The position numbers and the translations under genes are program-made. Under the pieces are notes generated by a model. The model did no database searches. It worked only from the letters and a program-made list of their open reading frames with translations, and was not told where the DNA came from. A stretch of 64,000 bases of DNA. Source: Paracoccus fistulariae (GTDB lineage: Bacteria > Pseudomonadota > Alphaproteobacteria > Rhodobacterales > Rhodobacteraceae). Shown piece after piece: positions 41,650 through 50,360 of this stretch (positions within the stretch are counted from its first letter, which is position 1; the number at the start of each line of letters is the position of its first letter). Location of the stretch: the NCBI RefSeq assembly GCF_028553785.1, contig NZ_CP067136.1, positions 2,912,501 through 2,976,500 of the forward strand, given 5' to 3'.

Positions 41650-44477
41650 ATGCGGAAGTCAACCGCCTCCGGGCGCGCTTTGGCGGGCTTCTGACCTGGC
41701 TGCTCTGGGCGCATGTGCCCCTTTTCGGGGCCGCTGCCGCCTGGAACGACGCGATGCCCGTGGGCACGGCCATGACCATCGGCGCGATTCTGGCCGCGAT
41801 CTATCACATGGCCTGGCTGCGATACGGTATCGCACCGCTGACGCGCTATCTGGCCAGCATCGTTCTGATCGGCGAGCCGGCCTTTCTACTGGTGCTGTTC
41901 ACGGGACACCCCTGGCAGATGGACATGCATATGTATTTCTTCGCTGTCATGGCGCTGAATATCGCATGGTTCGACCGGGTGGCGCTGATCCTGGCGGCGA
42001 CGGCGACCGCGCTGCACCATCTGGTCCTGCTTTATGTGCTGCCCTTCATGGTCTTCCCGGGAGAGGGGAACCTTGCCCGCGTGGCGCTTCACGCCGTGAT
42101 CGTGGTGTTCCAGATGCTGGTCCTGATCTGGGTGTCCGACAAGATCCGGATGGCCTTTGACCGGATCGGGTTGATGAGCGACGAGCTGGTTCTGAAAAGC
42201 ATCGCGCTGGAAGACCGCAACCGCGCGGTCGAGGAATCCAGCCATGCCAAAAGCATGTTTCTGGCCAATGTCAGCCACGAAATCCGCACCCCCATCAATG
42301 CCATTCTCGGCTTCAGCCATCTGCTGCAGCGCAGCCCGCTTGACCCGCAACAGCGCGACTACATCGGGAAACTGAACAGCGCGGGCGTTTCCCTGTTGCG
42401 GCTGATCAACGACATTCTAGATTTTTCGAAGAATGAGGCCGGAAAGCTGCTGCTGGAATCACATGATTTCGACCTGCGCGCCGCGATCGCAAGCCAGATC
42501 CAGCTTGTCGCCGAAAGCGCCCATGCCAAGCGGTTGGTCATTGATCTGCAGATCGACGAAAACATCCCGCAGGTTCTGATCGGCGACGAATTGCGGCTGA
42601 ACCAGGTGATCCTGAATCTGCTCAGCAATGCGGTCAAGTTCACGGAAAAGGGCGATGTCACGATCCGCGTCCAGATGACAGGGAAAAGCGGCGGCGATGC
42701 CCAGATCGAATTTTCGATACGGGATAGCGGGATCGGCATGACGCCGCAGCAGCAGGAAAATCTGTTTACCTCTTTCACTCAGGCCGACAGTTCGACCACA
42801 CGGCGTTTTGGCGGCACCGGGCTGGGACTGGTTATCAGCAAGCAGATCGTCGAACAGATGGGCGGCTGGATCCGGGTGAACAGCACGCCCGACCTGGGCA
42901 GTGAGTTTTCCTTCATGGTGCGTTTGAAGGCGTCCTGCGCGCCGGTTCAGCCGCTGCCCGGGACGAACAGCTGCCTGAATGGCCTGAAGGTGCTGGTCGT
43001 GGATGACAACCCGATGTCGCGCGACATCATCCATGCGATCTTGGCGCGCTGGGATGCGCAGGCGGATCTGGTGTCTTCGGGGCCAGAGGCGTTGTCCATG
43101 CTGGAAAGTCGGGCGAAGGACGGGCGGCCCTATGATCTTGTGCTGCTGGATTGGCGCATGCCCGGCATGGATGGGCTGGAGACGCTGCACGAGATGCAGG
43201 AAAATATCTGCCTGGACAGGTTGCCGGTGACGGTCATGATTACCGCCTATGGTATCGACGAAGCGCTCAGCGACCGGGACCGGCGTGCCATCAGTGCAGT
43301 TTTGCGCAAGCCCGTTGATCCGCAGAACCTCCTGGATATCTTGCACCAGCTTTTTCCGGCACGCGCAGGCAGTCCCGGTGCCACACCTGACAGGATATCT
43401 GCCACGATCCCCCGCCTGCGCGATGATCTGCGCGGACAAAGGGTGCTGCTGGTCGAAGACAATGCCATCAATCGCGAAATCGCGGTGGAACTGCTGATGG
43501 ATGCCGGGGTGCAGGTGGACTGCGCCGAAGACGGGCTTCAAGCCTGTCAGAAGGTGCTGCGGGGCGGCGCCGGATATGCGGCCATCCTGATGGACGTCCA
43601 GATGCCGCAGATGGATGGCATCGAGGCAACGCGCCAGATCCGCATGACAAGAAGCGCCGAAGACCTTCCCATCATTGCCCTGACCGCCCATGCCTATGAG
43701 GAAGAACGGCAAAGATGCTTTGCCGCCGGTATGAATGATCATATCTGCAAGCCTGTCGATCCCCGCCTGCTGGTTGAGACATTGCAGCGATGGCTGAAGG
43801 CGCCCGTAACGCCAGATGCCGGGGGACAGGTGCCGTCTGCAACCCCGTCTGCCGGTGATCTGCCGGATGAACTGCCACCATTCGATCTGCCCTCGATCCT
43901 GCGCCGTGTGAACGGGAAGCCGGGGCTGGCGCGCCGCCTGATTGTGAATTTCGCCGAAACCTATGCCAAGGTCGGCGAAGATTTGTCTGCATTGCTGCAC
44001 GAGCAGCGCGTCGAGGATGCAGGGCGGCTGGCACATTCGCTGAAAAGCGTGGCCGGATCGCTGGAATTGTCGAAGGTGTCGGATCTCGCCGCCCGGATCG
44101 AAGCAAAACTGGCGCAGAATGAGCTTTTCGGTGTGCTCCAATTGGTCGAAAGCCTCGCCATTGAGATCGCCCCGGCAATTGCCGCCGCAGATGGACTTCG
44201 CCCATCGACATCGCTGCAGCCTCCGCATGCGGAAAAACCTTGCGATCCGGCAGAGGCCAGGGCGATGTTCGAGGAACTCTGCCGACAGATCGCGCGCAGA
44301 AGCCTCTCGGCACGACAGGGTTTTCGGGACTATGCCAAGGCGACCGGACTTTCGCCGGAAAGCTGCGTTGCCCATCCGGTGATGCAGGCATTGGACCGGC
44401 TGGACTACGATACGGCCGCGAGGCTTTTGAGAGCCGGTTACCCGTCGCAAGACGCAATCGCGGTGGCCTCAGCATGA
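41646..44477 (+). CDS. Hybrid sensor histidine kinase with two receivers and HPt domain
   Basis: A 943-residue inner-membrane kinase. Residues about 14-165 form six membrane helices carrying His88, His95, His124, His125 and His149. The dimerisation helix has the phospho-histidine His211 in ANVSHEIRTPINAI; the ATPase domain shows NLLSNAVKF and RFGGTGLGLVIS. Two receivers follow (about 447-570, acceptor in LVLLDWRMPGMDG; about 597-715, acceptor in AILMDVQMPQMDG), then an HPt domain with AHSLKSVAGSLEL near 795. It starts with GTG overlapping the upstream stop and its end overlaps the diguanylate cyclase gene, its probable output. Confidence 0.92.
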   Translation: MNAEVNRLRARFGGLLTWLLWAHVPLFGAAAAWNDAMPVGTAMTIGAILAAIYHMAWLRYGIAPLTRYLASIVLIGEPAFLLVLFTGHPWQMDMHMYFFAVMALNIAWFDRVALILAATATALHHLVLLYVLPFMVFPGEGNLARVALHAVIVVFQMLVLIWVSDKIRMAFDRIGLMSDELVLKSIALEDRNRAVEESSHAKSMFLANVSHEIRTPINAILGFSHLLQRSPLDPQQRDYIGKLNSAGVSLLRLINDILDFSKNEAGKLLLESHDFDLRAAIASQIQLVAESAHAKRLVIDLQIDENIPQVLIGDELRLNQVILNLLSNAVKFTEKGDVTIRVQMTGKSGGDAQIEFSIRDSGIGMTPQQQENLFTSFTQADSSTTRRFGGTGLGLVISKQIVEQMGGWIRVNSTPDLGSEFSFMVRLKASCAPVQPLPGTNSCLNGLKVLVVDDNPMSRDIIHAILARWDAQADLVSSGPEALSMLESRAKDGRPYDLVLLDWRMPGMDGLETLHEMQENICLDRLPVTVMITAYGIDEALSDRDRRAISAVLRKPVDPQNLLDILHQLFPARAGSPGATPDRISATIPRLRDDLRGQRVLLVEDNAINREIAVELLMDAGVQVDCAEDGLQACQKVLRGGAGYAAILMDVQMPQMDGIEATRQIRMTRSAEDLPIIALTAHAYEEERQRCFAAGMNDHICKPVDPRLLVETLQRWLKAPVTPDAGGQVPSATPSAGDLPDELPPFDLPSILRRVNGKPGLARRLIVNFAETYAKVGEDLSALLHEQRVEDAGRLAHSLKSVAGSLELSKVSDLAARIEAKLAQNELFGVLQLVESLAIEIAPAIAAADGLRPSTSLQPPHAEKPCDPAEARAMFEELCRQIARRSLSARQGFRDYAKATGLSPESCVAHPVMQALDRLDYDTAARLLRAGYPSQDAIAVASA

Positions 44478-45430
44478 AACGGCCGACTATTCTGATCGTC
44501 GATGATGAGATCTCGAATATCGAGATCATGGGCGCGGTGCTGGAAGAGCAATATGAGATCTGTTTTGCGCGCTCTGGCGAAGAGGCGCTGGCGATGGTGC
44601 AGGCATTCTCGCCGGATCTGATCCTGCTGGATATCGTCATGCCGGGGATGGACGGCTATGCGGTCTGCCGTCATTTGAAGCAGGATCCCGACCTGTCGCA
44701 GGTGCCCGTGATTTTCACGACCGGGTTGAACCATACAGACGATGAGGTGCAGGGTTTCGCCGTTGGCGCGGTGGATTACGTCACCAAGCCCATTCAGCCC
44801 ATCGCGCTGCGCAGCCGTGTGCGAAATCACATCGAACTCAAGCGGATGCGTGATCAGTTTGCAGATCTGGCGATGACAGATCCGCTGACGGGGCTGGGCA
44901 ACCGGCGGATGCTGGAGCAGTTGATGCCCTCGGAAATCCGGCGTCTGGCACGGCAGGGCGAGTGGCTGTCTTTCGTCATGATCGATGTCGATTGTTTCAA
45001 GCAATTCAACGACGAATATGGACATCCCGAGGGCGATCGCTGCCTGCGCGTGGTGGCGACCACATTGGTCGAAACGCTGTCCCGCTCTCACGACGTCTGC
45101 TTACGCTATGGGGGTGAGGAATTCGCCTGCATCCTGCCGGAAACCGACGCCTCCGGCGCATTGCATATCGCCGAGCAGATGCGTCAGCGCATAGAGGATT
45201 TGGCAATTCCCAACAAGGCTTCAACCGTCCGCCCCCTCGTCACGGTAAGCTTGGGGATCGCGAGTGGCATATGCGGTACAGAGTCCACCCCAGACCGGTG
45301 GATAGCCGCTGCCGATGAGGCCCTGTATCAGGCGAAACATTTCGGTCGAAACAAGGTGTTCATGTCCTGCTGTCCCCAGTCGGCTGCCGCAGATCCGATT
45401 CCGATCAGTCGCCAGGATTCGTCACTCTAG
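44474..45430 (+). CDS. Response regulator diguanylate cyclase (REC-GGEEF, PleD/WspR-like)
   Basis: A 318-residue cytoplasmic regulator that makes cyclic di-GMP. The receiver has Asp10, Asp11, acceptor Asp53 (LLDIVMPGMDGY) and Lys105. The cyclase domain begins DPLTGLGNRRMLEQLM, has the active site GGEEF at 213-217 and an intact inhibitory I-site RSHD at 204-207, so product feedback inhibition is expected. The start overlaps the kinase stop (ATGA). The kinase HPt domain most likely phosphorylates Asp53, converting an unknown membrane signal to cyclic di-GMP. Confidence 0.95.
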   Translation: MKRPTILIVDDEISNIEIMGAVLEEQYEICFARSGEEALAMVQAFSPDLILLDIVMPGMDGYAVCRHLKQDPDLSQVPVIFTTGLNHTDDEVQGFAVGAVDYVTKPIQPIALRSRVRNHIELKRMRDQFADLAMTDPLTGLGNRRMLEQLMPSEIRRLARQGEWLSFVMIDVDCFKQFNDEYGHPEGDRCLRVVATTLVETLSRSHDVCLRYGGEEFACILPETDASGALHIAEQMRQRIEDLAIPNKASTVRPLVTVSLGIASGICGTESTPDRWIAAADEALYQAKHFGRNKVFMSCCPQSAAADPIPISRQDSSL

Positions 45431-45749
45431 ACAGGTCCTGGACATGAAGGCATTGGGACTCTGTGCCCGTAGTGCGAGGGCGACGCCGAACAGCGACGCC
45501 CTGACAACATCCGGCTGGCATCGCCAATGCCCTGACCGACCACCCTGTCACTGCAAAGAACTCGCTGGATTGGCGCAGCCCTGAGCACCTGACAGAGGCC
45601 TTGCCGGTCAACTGCGACAATCGTCGTATAACCGACAAGGCCAGCGGCAAGAGCAGCGTCTGGCCTTCAGATCGCAGCAGCCGCCCGTCGGCATGGACAA
45701 ATTCAGCCCAGCCGCATCGTCACCGATGACCACCTGTCGCCGCGTCCTC
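45431..45749. other. Intergenic stretch without a supported gene
   Basis: About 320 bp between the diguanylate cyclase and the dinB control region. Several short frames are open, but none shows family similarity, codon bias or a good ribosome binding site. One plus-strand frame gives a segment vaguely like the end of an IS transposase (NSLDWRSPEHL), too weak to call. Confidence 0.4.
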
Positions 45750-45764
45750 GTTCGTGATGTGTTC
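45750..45764 (+). promoter_or_regulatory. Alphaproteobacterial LexA (SOS) box upstream of dinB
   Basis: GTTCGTGATGTGTTC is a perfect GTTC-N7-GTTC direct repeat, the LexA operator of alphaproteobacteria. It lies 75 bp upstream of the dinB start codon, so dinB is probably induced by DNA damage. Confidence 0.8.
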
Positions 45765-45838
45765 TGGAAATCTGCGGGAATTTCGGTCAGGATCGACGGT
45801 GGCGGGTTGGAAGGATTGCCCGCCTTTGACGTGATCAG

Positions 45839-46948
45839 ATGCAAGATATTAGTGCCACCAATTCGCCGATTGCAGATGTGCCGCTGCGCAAGATCATCCA
45901 TATCGACATGGATGCCTTCTATGCCTCGGTCGAGCAGCGCGACCATCCCGAACTGCGGGGCAAGCCCGTGGCCGTCGGGGGATCAAACCTGCGCGGGGTG
46001 GTGGCGGCGGCAAGCTATGAGGCGCGGGTGTTCGGCGTGCGCTCGGCCATGCCCTCGGTCACGGCGGCGCGGCTGTGTCCGGATCTGATTTTCGTGAAGC
46101 ACCGCTTTGACGTCTATCGCGCGGTCAGCGCCCAGATTCGCGATATTTTCGCCGATTACACCCCGCTGATCGAGCCGCTGTCACTGGATGAGGCCTATCT
46201 GGACGTGACCGACCACCTGTGGCCGGGCCAGACCGCGACGCAGGTGGCCCGCGATATCCGTGCCCGCATCCGCGAGGCGACGGGGCTGACCGCCAGTGCC
46301 GGGGTCAGCTATAACAAGTTTCTGGCAAAGCTGGCTTCGGATCAGAACAAGCCGGACGGGCTTTGCGTGATCACGCCCGAAAAGGGGCCGGATTTCGTGC
46401 TGTCCCTGCCGGTCGGGAAATTTCACGGGATCGGCCCGGCGACGGCGAGAAAGATGAATGCGATGGGGATTCACAGCGGCGCGGATCTGCGGGCGCAGGA
46501 ACTGGAGTTTCTGCAGCGGCGCTTTGGCAAGTCCGGGCAATATTACTGGAACATCTCGCGCGGCATTGACCACCGGCAGGTGCGGCCGGACCGGATCCGG
46601 AAATCCGTCGGGGCCGAGAACACCTATTCGACCGATCTGATGGCGCTGTCGGATTGTCATCAGGCGCTGGCGCCGCTGGCCGAAAAGGTCTGGCGCCATG
46701 TCAGCAAAGGCGAATTGCAGGGGCGGACGGTGACGCTGAAGGTGAAATATGCCGATTTCCAGCAGGTGACACGCGCCCGGACCTTGCGCCACAGCGTCGC
46801 CTCGGAACAGGAACTGCTGGAGGTTGCCTGCGAGCTGTCGCAGCTGGTGCTGCCCGATCGGCGCGGGGCGCGGCTGTTGGGGATCACCCTGTCGGGCTTT
46901 GATCTTGAACCGCCCCCGGACAGCGCGCAGCTGGATCTGTTCGACTGA
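45839..46948 (+). CDS. dinB: DNA polymerase IV (Y-family translesion polymerase)
   Basis: DinB copies damaged DNA with low fidelity. The 369-residue protein has the catalytic IIHIDMDAFYASVEQRDHPE near residue 19 and LSLDEAYLDVT near residue 116 (third acidic residue in SLDEA), the helix-hairpin-helix FHGIGPATARKMNAMGI, and a C-terminal beta-clamp-binding tail QLDLFD. The start is ATG 45839; other ATGs nearby are possible. A LexA box precedes it. Its 3' end overlaps the converging MOSC-like gene by about 65 bp. Confidence 0.95.
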   Translation: MQDISATNSPIADVPLRKIIHIDMDAFYASVEQRDHPELRGKPVAVGGSNLRGVVAAASYEARVFGVRSAMPSVTAARLCPDLIFVKHRFDVYRAVSAQIRDIFADYTPLIEPLSLDEAYLDVTDHLWPGQTATQVARDIRARIREATGLTASAGVSYNKFLAKLASDQNKPDGLCVITPEKGPDFVLSLPVGKFHGIGPATARKMNAMGIHSGADLRAQELEFLQRRFGKSGQYYWNISRGIDHRQVRPDRIRKSVGAENTYSTDLMALSDCHQALAPLAEKVWRHVSKGELQGRTVTLKVKYADFQQVTRARTLRHSVASEQELLEVACELSQLVLPDRRGARLLGITLSGFDLEPPPDSAQLDLFD

Positions 46949-47510
46949 CCTGACCGGCCAGTTTGCGGACGGGATCGCTCAACCTGACCTCTCCATCCCG
47001 CTCGACCGAGCAGAGGATCCCGCGCAGGCGCAGCGGCAGGTGATGCGGCGTCACGATCCAGTCCTTGGCCGCGGCGCCGTATCGGACTTTCCATTTGACG
47101 CAGCCGTCATTGAACACATCCGACACCCGCAGAACGGCCGAGCCGACCTGCAACAGGCTGCCAGCGGGCAGGTTCTCTTCCGACATGTCCAGATCGCAGA
47201 TGATCGGATCGCCGGGATGGGGAGTGCCTTCGCGGTCGCGCCAGACGGTGTCCATCACCCGCAGCGGCAGGATCGAGACCTGAATGCGCGGATCCGGGCT
47301 GCCATCGGGCAGTTTCAGCCAGGGCGCGGTCATCCAGCGTTCTCCGGGGATGCCCCGGTCGCGGGTCAGGGTCAGGCTGTCGGGAAAGCTGCGCTGGTTG
47401 AAGCCGGGTCGGAAGCACAAGGATTCGACGCGGCTGTCATCCTTGGGCGCCGCAAGGATATGCGGCATGGCCCGTGCCAGTTCGGTTTCGGTGATGTGAT
47501 GTCCGCTCAT
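46884..47510 (-). CDS. MOSC-like domain protein
   Basis: A 208-residue protein resembling MOSC domains, which bind molybdenum cofactor or transfer sulfur: LTLTRDRGIPGERWMT, then IQVSILPLRVMDTVWRD and DLDMSEENLPAGSLLQVG. The conserved cysteine DGCVKWKVRYGAAAKDW lies later. Assignment is moderate because the domain is divergent. The start is ATG 47508-47510. The last 65 bp overlap the end of convergent dinB; the tail beyond residue 185 (SRTDPAARCPGAVQ) looks like read-through rather than conserved domain. Confidence 0.6.
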   Translation of the reverse strand: MSGHHITETELARAMPHILAAPKDDSRVESLCFRPGFNQRSFPDSLTLTRDRGIPGERWMTAPWLKLPDGSPDPRIQVSILPLRVMDTVWRDREGTPHPGDPIICDLDMSEENLPAGSLLQVGSAVLRVSDVFNDGCVKWKVRYGAAAKDWIVTPHHLPLRLRGILCSVERDGEVRLSDPVRKLAGQVSRTDPAARCPGAVQDQSPTG

Positions 47511-47594
47511 GCCATCTTGGTGGCGCAAATGGGCGGTATGCGCAATGTCCTTGCGCGCGGACGCCCCGCCACATCGGACGGGGCGTTCATGGCT

Positions 47595-48158
47595 TCAGGC
47601 GCGTTCGCTGTATTCCATGGTTTCGGTATGGACGATGATATCTTCGCCCTCGCCCACGAAAGGCGGGATCATCAGCCGGACGCCGTTATCCAGAATCGCC
47701 GGTTTGAAGCTGTTGGCGGCGGTCTGGCCTTTGACGACGGGTTCCGTCTCGGCCACCTTGCAGGTCACCTTTTGCGGCAGCGCGACCGACAGCGGCTCAT
47801 CGCCGTAATATTCGATCTTGGCGACCATGCCATCCTGCAGGAAGGGGCGACGCTCGCCCAGCAGATCGGCATCGAGTTCGGTCTGTTCGAAGGTCTCGCT
47901 ATCCATGAAGACCAGCTTGCCATCGGTCTCGTACAGGAATTGCTGATCCTTCTGTTCCAGCGCCACCCGCTCGACCCGGTCTTCGCTGCGGAAGCGTTCG
48001 TTCAGTTTGCGCCCGTCGCGCAGATTTTTCAGCTCGACCTGGGCAAAGGCGCCACCCTTTCCGGGTTTGACGTGGTTGACCTTGACCGCCGCCCACAGGC
48101 CGCCGTCATGTTCCAGAATGTTTCCGGGACGAATTTCATTGCCATTTATCTTGGGCAT
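47595..48158 (-). CDS. efp: Elongation factor P
   Basis: EF-P relieves ribosome stalling at polyproline stretches. The 187-residue protein has three beta-barrel domains; the tip loop KPGKGGAF carries Lys34, the residue that EpmA/EpmB-type systems lysylate. The second domain includes [15 protein letters not shown], and the third ends in [20 protein letters not shown]. It is monocistronic, with a 360-bp divergent intergenic region upstream and the MOSC-like gene downstream on the same strand. GAGATC precedes the ATG. Confidence 0.97.
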   Translation of the reverse strand: MPKINGNEIRPGNILEHDGGLWAAVKVNHVKPGKGGAFAQVELKNLRDGRKLNERFRSEDRVERVALEQKDQQFLYETDGKLVFMDSETFEQTELDADLLGERRPFLQDGMVAKIEYYGDEPLSVALPQKVTCKVAETEPVVKGQTAANSFKPAILDNGVRLMIPPFVGEGEDIIVHTETMEYSERA

Positions 48159-48518
48159 TACGAGATCTCATAGAAAAGACAGGAATTTTTTCTGACTCTG
48201 AGTTGAACGGTCTGGTAAAGAGCCTACATCAACCTGGCCAAACCGACGCAACCACATCGAATTTCGTGCGTTGTCAAGTTGTCCTGTTGGCGGAAACCTG
48301 CCGAAAGAGATAGGTCGACACGAAAATTTCTATGCTTTTTTGCAGGTTATGCAGGATAAGCATGGCAGGCATGCGGCAAGTGGAATACCGAATCGCCGTT
48401 GTTTTCGTCTATTGAGGCGGAACCGTCGGAGAAACGGGAACTAAAACCGAAGGATGGTTGCGAAATCCTCCTTCAATGGCTTCGGCGTTGCCGAGCCACA
48501 TAAGAATGGACGAATGAT
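48159..48518. other. Divergent intergenic region between efp and the DUF6280 gene
   Basis: About 360 bp without a coding frame. Visible elements are GAAGGAT and ATCCTCCTTC, which can pair as a hairpin near 48452-48477, and an AT-rich block near 48315-48345 with CTTTTTT. It likely carries both promoters; I cannot place -35/-10 boxes with confidence. Confidence 0.4.
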
Positions 48519-48845
48519 ATGCGCGATTTTGTTGACGGTTCAGCTTTCAATTTTGAACAAGGCCAGCGTGCCCGCAAGCTGTTTGCGGCAGTCGTATTGG
48601 CGGCCTTGGACGACGCTATCGCGGACGACAAGAAATATGGCAACGGCCCAGAGCAGATTGCCCGCTGGGCGCGTTCGCGCGATGGCCGTGAAGTGCTGTC
48701 CTGTGCTGGTATCGACCCCAATGAGCGGGTCGTCAAAGGGCTGATGGAATTTGTTTCCAAAGGTGTCCGCACCTCGGTCGCGCTGTCGCGTGAAGAGAGC
48801 GAGCGTCGCATGGCGGCCGAGGCTGAAGAAGCCGAAGCGGCCTGA
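48519..48845 (+). CDS. DUF6280 family protein, Rhodobacterales-specific
   Basis: A 108-residue protein matching what I know as DUF6280: GSAFNFEQGQRARKLFAAVV, DAIADDKKYGNGPEQIARWA, RSRDGREVLSCAGIDPNERV and VSKGVRTSVALSREESERR. It is mostly helical, charged, without signal peptide or membrane helix, and ends in a Glu/Ala-rich coil. No biochemical role is known. The strong sequence conservation I recall in Rhodobacterales suggests an important role, perhaps regulatory. It has its own terminator and stands alone. Confidence 0.85.
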   Translation: MRDFVDGSAFNFEQGQRARKLFAAVVLAALDDAIADDKKYGNGPEQIARWARSRDGREVLSCAGIDPNERVVKGLMEFVSKGVRTSVALSREESERRMAAEAEEAEAA

Positions 48846-48869
48846 TTTAAGACATACCTCTGAATTCGG

Positions 48870-48896
48870 GGCCGTCCTTTTGGGGGCGGCCTTTTT
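48870..48896 (+). terminator. Terminator after the DUF6280 gene
   Basis: An 8-bp stem (GGCCGTCC with GGGCGGCC, one G-U pair) and a 6-nt loop is followed by TTTTT on the plus strand. Confidence 0.75.
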
Positions 48897-48923
48897 CTGT
48901 GGCCGCTTCTGTCGCGGGCTGCG

Positions 48924-49877
48924 TCACAGGCGGGTGATGACGCGGTCGGCGTAGAAGTTTTCCACGTCGCGGCTGTGGCAAAGCTCTGTCGCGGGGGTCA
49001 TCACGGCGGCCGATGCTGCTGCCGCGCCAAGTGCCAGCGCCTCTTCCACCGGCCAGTTGCGCGCCATGGCCAGCACGAAGCCCGCGACAAAGCTGTCGCC
49101 GGCGCCGACGGCGCTGACCACCTTCACCCGGGCGGCGGCGGCGTGCCAGGCGCCATCGGCGCCCGCAATCACCGAACCATCGGCGCCGCGTGCGACGATC
49201 ACCGATCTGGCGACACCATCGCGAACCAGCCCGGCGGCAAAATCGGCGCTGTCGCTGCGCAGGGGCAGGGGGCGACCAGCCAGTTCCTGAGCCTCGTGGC
49301 TGTCCATGCGCAGCACATCGACGGGGATCGAGGATCCGGCCAGCGCCCGCAGGGCCTCGCCCGAAGTGTCGACCAGCAGCTTTGCCCTGCTGTCTTTCAG
49401 CCGCACGGTCAGCATCTGCTCGAACCCCGGTGCGACGCCTGGGGGGTGCGATCCAGACACCACCACCCAGCCACCGGCGCGCGCCGCCTCGGCAATGGCG
49501 GCCATGCTGTCGGCCAGATGCGCCTTGTGCCATTCGGGGCCGGGCAGAACGAAGCGGTATTGCCCGCCGGTCATCCGGTCGGTGACCGCCAGCGATTGCC
49601 GGGTTTCGCCGGGCGCGGTCAGGCGCAGGATCTGCAGGCCGTCGGATTTCAGCATCTCTGCCATCCGCGTGCCGGTCGCACCGCCAAGCGCCACCATCGC
49701 CGTGGATTGCCCGCCCATGATCTTGATCGCGCGGCTGACATTGATGCCGCCACCGCCGGGATCGGCCACCGGCTTGTCGCAGCGCAGTTTCAGGTCCGGG
49801 CGGACCTCATCGGCGGCTGTGGAAAGGTCCAGCGCCGGATTCAGGGTCACCGTTAAAATCGGTTCTTGTTCACTCAT
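48924..49877 (-). CDS. PfkB family carbohydrate kinase (1- or 6-phosphofructokinase type)
   Basis: A 317-residue sugar kinase of the ribokinase-like fold. It starts ILTVTLNPALDLSTAADEV, contains the substrate loop DPGGGGINVSRAIKIMGG and the catalytic anion-hole motif VSAVGAGDSFVAGF. The NPALD start and GGGGINVSR motif place it with PfkB/FruK/LacC, which phosphorylate fructose or tagatose phosphates. The specific substrate is uncertain and no sugar PTS is adjacent. Its ATG overlaps the upstream metallopeptidase stop by four bases. Confidence 0.88.
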   Translation of the reverse strand: MSEQEPILTVTLNPALDLSTAADEVRPDLKLRCDKPVADPGGGGINVSRAIKIMGGQSTAMVALGGATGTRMAEMLKSDGLQILRLTAPGETRQSLAVTDRMTGGQYRFVLPGPEWHKAHLADSMAAIAEAARAGGWVVVSGSHPPGVAPGFEQMLTVRLKDSRAKLLVDTSGEALRALAGSSIPVDVLRMDSHEAQELAGRPLPLRSDSADFAAGLVRDGVARSVIVARGADGSVIAGADGAWHAAAARVKVVSAVGAGDSFVAGFVLAMARNWPVEEALALGAAAASAAVMTPATELCHSRDVENFYADRVITRL

Positions 49878-50281
49878 TCCCACCATCTGTCGATCTGTGC
49901 GATCTGCTCATCTGACCAGCCGAAGTGATGAGCCAACTCATGGGTGACGACATGGTTCACCAATTCGCCAAGGCTGACATTGCCGCGCGCTGCCCATTCA
50001 TCCAGCAGCGGCCTGCGGAACAGCCAGACGATATCCGGTCCCTGCGGCTGATCAGACACCGATTTTTCCGTCACCGGGATGCCCTCGTAAAGTCCGGTCA
50101 GATCGAACGGATCGTCGATCTGCATTTCGTCCAGCAGATCCTCGGGCGCGAAATCGGCCACGCGGATCGCCACCTCTTGCGCCAGGGCGCGGAACTCGGC
50201 GGGAAGCGCCTGCAATGCGGCCTGGGCCATGGCCTCGATCCCGGCCTCATCCGGGGCTTTCAGGGTGTTCCAGTCGCTCAT
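49874..50281 (-). CDS. Small zincin-like metallopeptidase (PF06262 type)
   Basis: A 135-residue protein with the zinc-binding HExxH motif in NHVVTHELAHHFGWSDEQI close to the C-terminus and family segments LPAEFRALAQEVAIRVADF and LTGLYEGIPVTEKS. It lacks a signal peptide, so it is cytoplasmic. Function is unknown in this family. AGGAGG eleven to six bases before ATG 50281 decides the start. Coupled to the PfkB kinase by ATGA; divergent from gltX. Confidence 0.88.
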   Translation of the reverse strand: MSDWNTLKAPDEAGIEAMAQAALQALPAEFRALAQEVAIRVADFAPEDLLDEMQIDDPFDLTGLYEGIPVTEKSVSDQPQGPDIVWLFRRPLLDEWAARGNVSLGELVNHVVTHELAHHFGWSDEQIAQIDRWWE

Positions 50282-50360
50282 CCGTGCCTCCTGCATTTCG
50301 CCCTTGATATGGACAAAAATCGCAACCTGTGAAAGAGCAAGCGGCAACAGGAGATGTTCC

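Noticed and set aside
45431..45700. Possible transposase remnant before dinB
   Set aside because: One frame gives NSLDWRSPEHL, faintly like an IS30 end, but no inverted repeats, target duplication or second motif supports it.
47560..47592. GC-rich hairpin downstream of efp as a terminator
   Set aside because: ACGCCCCG and CGGGGCGT pair, but no U run follows on the minus strand.
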